From assembly GCF_001708965.1 (NCBI RefSeq), contig NZ_LVJW01000006.1, positions 248,001 through 312,000 on the forward strand: a stretch of 64,000 nt of DNA. The letters are read 5' to 3'. Source of the stretch: Candidatus Thiodiazotropha endoloripes. GTDB lineage: Bacteria > Pseudomonadota > Gammaproteobacteria > Chromatiales > Chromatiaceae. Numbering within the stretch: the first letter of the stretch is position 1; every line of letters starts with the position of its first letter. Shown here in pieces: positions 59,226-64,000 of the stretch. The notes under the pieces are model-generated. The model had not been told where the DNA came from and made no database searches. It worked only from the letters and a program-made list of their open reading frames with translations. Position numbers and translations under genes: made by a program.

Positions 59226-60563
59226 CTACGCCTGTATGACCCGGCCAATTTCGTCATCCCAGTACCAAAGTTTGCCAGGGGTACGATTGTGCACCCCGCC
59301 AAACCAGACGTCATAGTCATTGTGGGATTGCCAGTGCCCCTCACCAGCCAGCAGTTTCCGCCCAAATCCGGTCAGTGAGACCTGCCAGTCAATTGGTTTG
59401 GAAGAACCCTTCACCAGCTCGATAGCCGGGCGCCGGGCCTCAACCAGATGTGACAACACCTTCCAGTAACTGCTGTCACCCATGAAGGCCAGGGGTTCAT
59501 AGACGGAGGTGTACCAATGATAGAAGAGTTTTGCCCCATCCTGGGGGCCCTGCTCATGCAGAATCTGCAGCGTCAGACGTTCTGAGAGCGACAGACCGTC
59601 GGCACGCCAAGGCAGCTCCTTGATGTGCCGTTTCAAGGCGGGCAGGATCTGCGGAAAAGCCGGAGCCTGCAGATTGACGATTTGGCTCAAGGCCTCCGGG
59701 GTTGGGGCGGTATAGGCCTCCCAGCACTGGCGGCCGAACTCGATATGGTGCTCCTCAAGGGGGGTAAACTGCTGCCACAGCAGCGGCATGGTTTCGACCG
59801 GCAGCTGCCCGATCCCGTTGAACCGCGCCACACCGGGATAGTGATCCACGCAGATGAATGCCATCTGCTCAGGGCGCTTGGTTCGATCCTGTAGAAAATG
59901 CAGGAGTTTGCTAAAGACCAGGACATCGTAGGCATCGTGCTCGAACCAAAAGCAGACCCGCTGGTAATCCCCGATCTGTTCCAGGGCATCATAATCGGCG
60001 GTCAGATCCTTGACCGCCTGGGGCTTCAGACGCCAGTTGCTGTTCGCAATGAAGCTACTGCGAATGTCGATGAACCTTTGCCGGTCCGTTTCAGCCGGCA
60101 CAGGCCCCTGGATATAGGGATCGGCAAAACAGAGAAAGTCACCACGGAAGCCCGCCACAGCCAGCTTGTACATCACATCGGTGCCACAGCGGATATGCAG
60201 TGTCCGCAGCTGACCGTCCAAGGGATCCGGGCGGCCACTCTGGATCGCCCGGGCGGCCATTTCGCTTGCTTCCACATGGTGTTTCAGTTTGGGCCAGGAT
60301 GGAAAGCCCTGCTCGCGGGCTATGATCAGTTGAGCATCGGCCAGTTTAAGCTGATCCGCCTGCAGACTTTCCGCCTTGGGGTGGGATGCGGTTCGTGACC
60401 AGGCTTGGCCCTGATTGAGGGCTTTTAACAGTTGCTTGGCCTGCTTTTTACACTGATCAAGAGAGAGCGGTTGCAGGCAGCGGGGGTCATCCGCAGGAAA
60501 ATCGTGAAACTGCTTCTGCTCAGAATCAAACTGGCGACGCAACGCCGGGAGTGACTGGATCAT
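59226..60563 (-). CDS. DUF1835 domain protein
   Basis: Cytoplasmic protein of 445 residues. After a helical N-terminal part (1-115, including an AREQGFPSWPKLKHHVE ankyrin-like-looking helix) it has the DUF1835 pattern LHIRCGTDVMYKLAVAGFRG followed by FLCFADPYIQGPVP, then a C-terminal region with FGGVHNRTPGKLWYWDDE. The family's function is not known to me; members are often regulators or stress-linked. It runs in the same direction as the effector cassette, ending 116 bp before it, but overlap is absent, so co-function is unproven. Confidence 0.75.
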   Translation of the reverse strand: MIQSLPALRRQFDSEQKQFHDFPADDPRCLQPLSLDQCKKQAKQLLKALNQGQAWSRTASHPKAESLQADQLKLADAQLIIAREQGFPSWPKLKHHVEASEMAARAIQSGRPDPLDGQLRTLHIRCGTDVMYKLAVAGFRGDFLCFADPYIQGPVPAETDRQRFIDIRSSFIANSNWRLKPQAVKDLTADYDALEQIGDYQRVCFWFEHDAYDVLVFSKLLHFLQDRTKRPEQMAFICVDHYPGVARFNGIGQLPVETMPLLWQQFTPLEEHHIEFGRQCWEAYTAPTPEALSQIVNLQAPAFPQILPALKRHIKELPWRADGLSLSERLTLQILHEQGPQDGAKLFYHWYTSVYEPLAFMGDSSYWKVLSHLVEARRPAIELVKGSSKPIDWQVSLTGFGRKLLAGEGHWQSHNDYDVWFGGVHNRTPGKLWYWDDEIGRVIQA

Positions 60564-61120
60564 AACGAACTCCTTGTTGACAGGCCTGGCTTGCAGATAG
60601 GCACAAGGAAATCGTTCAATTAATCGAGATCGTTTGTCGGGCTCAGCCCTTTCCGCAAGCAGGATGCTGACAAACCAGCGAAAGCAGTATAAACCAATGC
60701 TTGTTTGTATTTAAGTCCGCGAATGAACACGAATGGTTGTTGTGTATTGGCACGGTCTTGCACGACATGACCACACCGCCAATGGACGCCAATCACCCTA
60801 AATAACTCAGCAGAGCCTGGCTGATCATTCAATATCATCCACAACTTTTGCATTCCCTAACGGACAAACAACAAAAATTCTCACAAGCCAGAATCCACTC
60901 CCTCTGAACCCCGTCCCGGTACGAGCGAGAAGCGCAGGAACGTGACGGCCGGGCGTCCTTTCATTTTGTGACTTTGCTGTTGGCGTAAAAAAGTGACTCG
61001 CCCAGTAGGACGAAACAGGGATTTTCAGAAAAGAGGCACAATAACAACTAGCAGTAACTCTGAATTCTATATATAGACACACAGCTGCTCCGTTAAATAC
61101 GAAGAATATGCAGCTAACGG
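60564..61120. other. Gene-free region with degenerate repeat-like fragments
   Basis: No gene called. It contains fragments that look like decayed intergenic repeats: a 'CCAATGGACGCCAATCA' phrase at about 60779 that recurs (with C to T) at about 61491 and 61955. A 60880-61030 stretch has a minus-strand reading (broken by a stop) that resembles a repetitive junk phrase seen in many proteobacterial genomes. It may be a graveyard for insertions. Confidence 0.4.
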
Positions 61121-61584
61121 ATGAGTTGTCTTTAGTTTCTCTAGCAGATTGGGAGTTGAGACATGAAATGCATCGTGCAGCAGGGGATTAAAGCTGGACA
61201 GAGTCACATATCATCAGCGAGTCAGACCAGTGGGGTGAACAGCTCCCCTCTCCCCTTGCGGGAGAGGGGCCGGGGGAGAGGGGGAGAATCAACCGCATCA
61301 TTTCACCATGAATCGATATGATAATGAATGAAGGGTAAAAGCGGCTTTATCTTTCTCTCACATGAAACGCTTCGCGTACACCCTCTCCCCAACCCCTCTC
61401 CCGTAAAGGGAGAGGGGCTTTAAGATTTGTGCGGGTTAGACTGAAAGATAATGGGTTCGCAATGATCTAGACCATAAAATTCAAACTGTCAATGGACGTC
61501 AATCAGTGCAAACAACGTGATTTTCTCTCAGCACTGCACCCTGCCGCAGCAATAACGACTGATTCGCAAATCTTATTTGTGTTA
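61121..61584. repeat. 464-bp tandem direct repeat, copy 1
   Basis: First of two adjacent, nearly identical 464-bp units. Each carries two GAGAGGGG-rich palindromes in opposite arrangement: one at about 61243-61270 (CCCCTCTCC..GGGAGAGGGG) and one at about 61393-61419 (CCCCTCTCCC-GTAAA-GGGAGAGGGG). About 125 bp of non-coding DNA separate them. The pair resembles a REP-type mobile palindrome doublet. Confidence 0.9.
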
Positions 61585-62048
61585 ATGAGTTGTCCTTAGT
61601 TTCTCTTGCAGATTGCGAGTTGAGACATGAAATGCATCGTGCAGCAGGGAATTAAAGCTGGACAGAGTCACATATCATCAGTGAGTCAGACCAGTGGGGT
61701 GAACAGCTCCCCTCTCCCCTTGCGGGAGAGGGGCCGGGGGAGAGGGGGAGAATCAACCGCATCATTTCACCATGAATCGATATGATAATGAATGAAGGGT
61801 AAAAGCGGCTTTATCTTTCTCTCACATGAAACGCTTCGCGTACACCCTCTCCCCAACCCCTCTCCCGTAAAGGGAGAGGGGCTTTAAGATTTGTGCGGGT
61901 TAGACTGAAAGATAATGGGTTCGCAATGATCTAGACCATAAAATTCAAACTGTCAATGGACGTCAATCAGTGCAAACAACGTGATTTTCTCTCAGCACTG
62001 CACCCTGCCGCAGCAATAACGACTGATTCGCAAATCTTATTTGTGTTG
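61585..62048. repeat. 464-bp tandem direct repeat, copy 2
   Basis: Second unit, starting exactly 464 bases after the first. Comparing by eye, five single-base differences fall within the first ~100 bases and then none until the last base. Such clustering points to recent duplication or gene conversion of the 3' part. It ends 20 bp before the rmuC stop. Confidence 0.9.
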
Positions 62049-62067
62049 ATGTGCGAACAAAGATCAT

Positions 62068-63639
62068 TCACTCTTCCTCAGACGATGGTAACGAAGCCTT
62101 GCGGAATACCGGCAGGTCGGGGCTCTCCTCTTCATCCAGCTCCACCTTTTCGATCTTTTCGAAGCGGTTGCTGATCTTACGCGCGGAGATATTCACATCA
62201 CTGACATCCTGATGAGCCTGTCCGATATGCCGGGCCAGATTGTCCATACGGTTCTGGAAGCGGCCGAAATCCTTCGACAGGGCGCGCAGATGATCCTGAA
62301 TGATATGCACCTGCTCGCGGGTGGCTGCATCCTTCATCACCGCCCTGGCCGTGGTCAGTATCGCCATCATGGTGGTTGGCGAGACCAGCCAGACCCGTTT
62401 GCGGAACGCCTCTTCCACCAGGTCCGGGAAACGGGCGTGGATCTCAGCGAACACCGCCTCGGCCGGGATGAACATCACTGCACCGTCGGAGGTTTCACCC
62501 GGAATGATATAACGCGAGGCGATATCCTCCATGTGCTTGCGGATATCGATGCGGAACTGCCGCTGTGCCTGATTACGATCCGACTCGGGCAGCTGGTCGT
62601 CGAGCATTCTCTGATAGGACTCCAGGGGAAACTTCGCATCGATCGCCACATTACCGGTGGGATCGGGCAGAAACAGCACACAATCGGCGCGACGACCGTT
62701 GCTCAGGGTATGTTGCAGCGAGAAGCCGCTCTCCGGCATCACATTGCGCACCAGCGCACTCAACTGCACCTCACCAAAGGCTCCTCTGGAACGCTTGTCC
62801 GAGAGCACCTCCTGCAGTGAGACCACATTGGTGGAGAGCTCGGTGATCTTCTTCTGCGCCTCGTCGATGCGGGTCAGATGGGTGAGCACCTGATTGAAGG
62901 TCTCGGTGGTCTTCTCGAAACCCTCACTGAGACGCTTCTCGACCTGGCCACTGATCTCCTTCAGGCGCTGATCGGTGGTCTCGGTCAGCCCCTCGACCCG
63001 CTTGCCCAGGTTGTCCGCATGCTGGGTCAGTGCTTCAGCAACCTGCTTACGCACCTCCCCCATGCCCGACTGCAGAGTCTCATGCTGTTTGCTCATGCTC
63101 TGGGTCTGACGCTCGTCGAAAGCCTCACGCTGATGAGCCAGTGAGCGGGTCATCGACTCCCGCAGCTCGGCAAGCTTCTCCTGCTGCTGCAGGCGGCCGT
63201 CGGCCAGATTGTCGGTCACTACCTTCTTCAGGTTTTCAAACTGGGCCAGCAGATCCAGTCGCAGACGTCCCGCATCACCCCCCAGATGCTCCTTGATATC
63301 GGCAAATCGCCGGTCGAGCAGCTGGCTGAGCTTATCCGCACGCTCGAGCTGGGTCTGCTGCATGCCGTGAATCAACCTCTGCTGGGCCAACATGCCCTTG
63401 GCGATCCGTTCCGACAGCAGCTCGCGCAGTTCACTCTGCTCCTTGGCATTACGCCGCTCCATCTCATGCAACTGCTCCTGAAGCTGCTGCTGGTGGTGGA
63501 CCCGGACCTGCTGCTCCCGCTGCTGGGTATCGAGTAGCCGGGCCAGCCAGTAGAGCACCCAGCCGAGCAACAGCAGCCCTGACAAGCCGAGAATCAACAG
63601 TACCTGAAGCGGTGAAGATATCTGTGTAAACCATTCCAT
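62068..63639 (-). CDS. rmuC: DNA recombination protein RmuC
   Basis: Putative nuclease-fold protein that limits DNA rearrangements at inverted repeats. The 523 residues have one N-terminal membrane helix (about 10-30), a long coiled coil (about 35-250) rich in Gln and Glu, and the RmuC domain with GAFGEVQLSALVRNVMPESGF, VAIDAKFPLESYQRML and VMFIPAEAVFAEI. ATG 63639 is chosen over an upstream TTG at 63669. It lies beside the tandem repeat and is divergent from mtaB. Confidence 0.93.
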   Translation of the reverse strand: MEWFTQISSPLQVLLILGLSGLLLLGWVLYWLARLLDTQQREQQVRVHHQQQLQEQLHEMERRNAKEQSELRELLSERIAKGMLAQQRLIHGMQQTQLERADKLSQLLDRRFADIKEHLGGDAGRLRLDLLAQFENLKKVVTDNLADGRLQQQEKLAELRESMTRSLAHQREAFDERQTQSMSKQHETLQSGMGEVRKQVAEALTQHADNLGKRVEGLTETTDQRLKEISGQVEKRLSEGFEKTTETFNQVLTHLTRIDEAQKKITELSTNVVSLQEVLSDKRSRGAFGEVQLSALVRNVMPESGFSLQHTLSNGRRADCVLFLPDPTGNVAIDAKFPLESYQRMLDDQLPESDRNQAQRQFRIDIRKHMEDIASRYIIPGETSDGAVMFIPAEAVFAEIHARFPDLVEEAFRKRVWLVSPTTMMAILTTARAVMKDAATREQVHIIQDHLRALSKDFGRFQNRMDNLARHIGQAHQDVSDVNISARKISNRFEKIEKVELDEEESPDLPVFRKASLPSSEEE

Positions 63640-63765
63640 GACCGAACTATAACCGATACTGAGACTCAAAACGCGAGTCTCAAAGCAACTTTTATGACGG
63701 ATTGGAGTTGCAATACCCCACCATCCTCATTACCTTTGCCCATCGTTCAAAGAATCCAGTTGATC

Positions 63766-64000
63766 ATGCGCATTCATCTCAAAACACTGGGCTGCCGTCT
63801 CAACGAGGCGGAGCTCGAAACCTGGAGCCGGGAGTTTCAGGCTCGGGGCTTTCGCATCACCGGTCAGGCCGAAGAGGCGGATCTGCTGGTGGTGAACACC
63901 TGCGCGGTGACCCAGGAGGCGGTGCGTAAATCGAGGAAACTGATGAGTCGCAGCGGCCGGCTGAATCCCAATGCCCGGCTGGTGGTGAGTGGCTGCTATG
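63766..64000 (+). CDS. mtaB: tRNA (t6A37) methylthiotransferase MtaB, N-terminal part only
   Basis: Radical-SAM enzyme adding a methylthio group to t6A at position 37 of tRNAs. Only 78 residues are inside the window. They begin MRIHLKTLGCRLNEAELE and include ADLLVVNTCAVTQEAVRKS and LVVSGCY, the three cysteines that bind the auxiliary iron-sulfur cluster in the UPF0004 domain. The right edge cuts the gene before the radical-SAM motif. Confidence 0.88.
   Translation, partial: MRIHLKTLGCRLNEAELETWSREFQARGFRITGQAEEADLLVVNTCAVTQEAVRKSRKLMSRSGRLNPNARLVVSGCY

Noticed and set aside
60825-61082. 85-codon minus-strand frame in the gene-free region
   Set aside because: Resembles repetitive intergenic phrases rather than a protein; no ribosome site.
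61121-62048. CRISPR array
   Set aside because: Only two units, 464 bp long, adjacent without spacers; not the CRISPR pattern.

Overview
The window looks like chromosomal core DNA of a gammaproteobacterium. The division and cell-wall (dcw) cluster has the classic gammaproteobacterial order from mraZ to lpxC, followed by secA. It is preceded by an A-type RNase P RNA gene, and RelA and SpoT-type functions appear to be separate. A transketolase-gap-pgk-pyk-class II aldolase block, a metK / SAH-riboswitch / ahcY / metF block and an RpfC-like sensor kinase resemble sulfur-oxidising Chromatiales (Sedimenticola / Thiodiazotropha-like bacteria). That placement is an inference from gene content and protein style; no search was run.

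Layout. 1-4.7 kb (minus): rlmN (cut by the left edge), relA and a DUF1015 gene. 5.0-9.7 kb: folK-folB (minus), divergent plsY and a metallo-beta-lactamase-fold hydrolase, an orphan MbcA/ParS/Xre-type antitoxin-like gene, a small hypothetical gene and purC. 10.2-17.7 kb: a small glutaredoxin-like gene facing a sugar-phosphate operon (tkt-gap-pgk-pyk-fba, minus) that ends at a strong bidirectional terminator. 17.9-22.3 kb: a thioredoxin-fold gene and the methyl-cycle genes metK, ahcY and metF, with an SAH riboswitch ahead of ahcY. 22.4-28.5 kb: an OafA/SGNH-type acyltransferase, an RpfC-like hybrid kinase, a PilZ protein and a Nudix-ThiE fusion. 28.6-35.3 kb: argJ, secA, an M23 peptidase, a DciA-like gene and lpxC. 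35.5-53.3 kb: the tightly overlapping dcw operon, with a promoter and four 10-bp-spaced MraZ boxes at its head. rnpB lies immediately upstream.

54-64 kb is the accessory part. It has a 32-residue single-membrane-helix ORF and a lysine-rich hypothetical gene. Next comes a four-gene minus-strand cassette: DUF2169, a ketosynthase-fold protein, a DUF4150/PAAR-like protein with a GHH-type nuclease-like tail, and a repeat or propeller-like protein. I read the cassette as an orphan type VI secretion effector module with a catalytically dead ketosynthase-fold partner and a candidate immunity protein. After it come a DUF1835 gene, a 1.5-kb gene-free stretch with a 464-bp tandem duplication rich in GAGAGGGG palindromes, rmuC, and the start of mtaB at the right edge.

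The points most worth checking are the effector cassette and its pseudo-ketosynthase, a 58-residue gene translationally wedged between murC and murB, the intercistronic hairpins in the sugar-phosphate operon, and the tandem repeat. No tRNA, CRISPR array, transposase gene or prophage was recognised.
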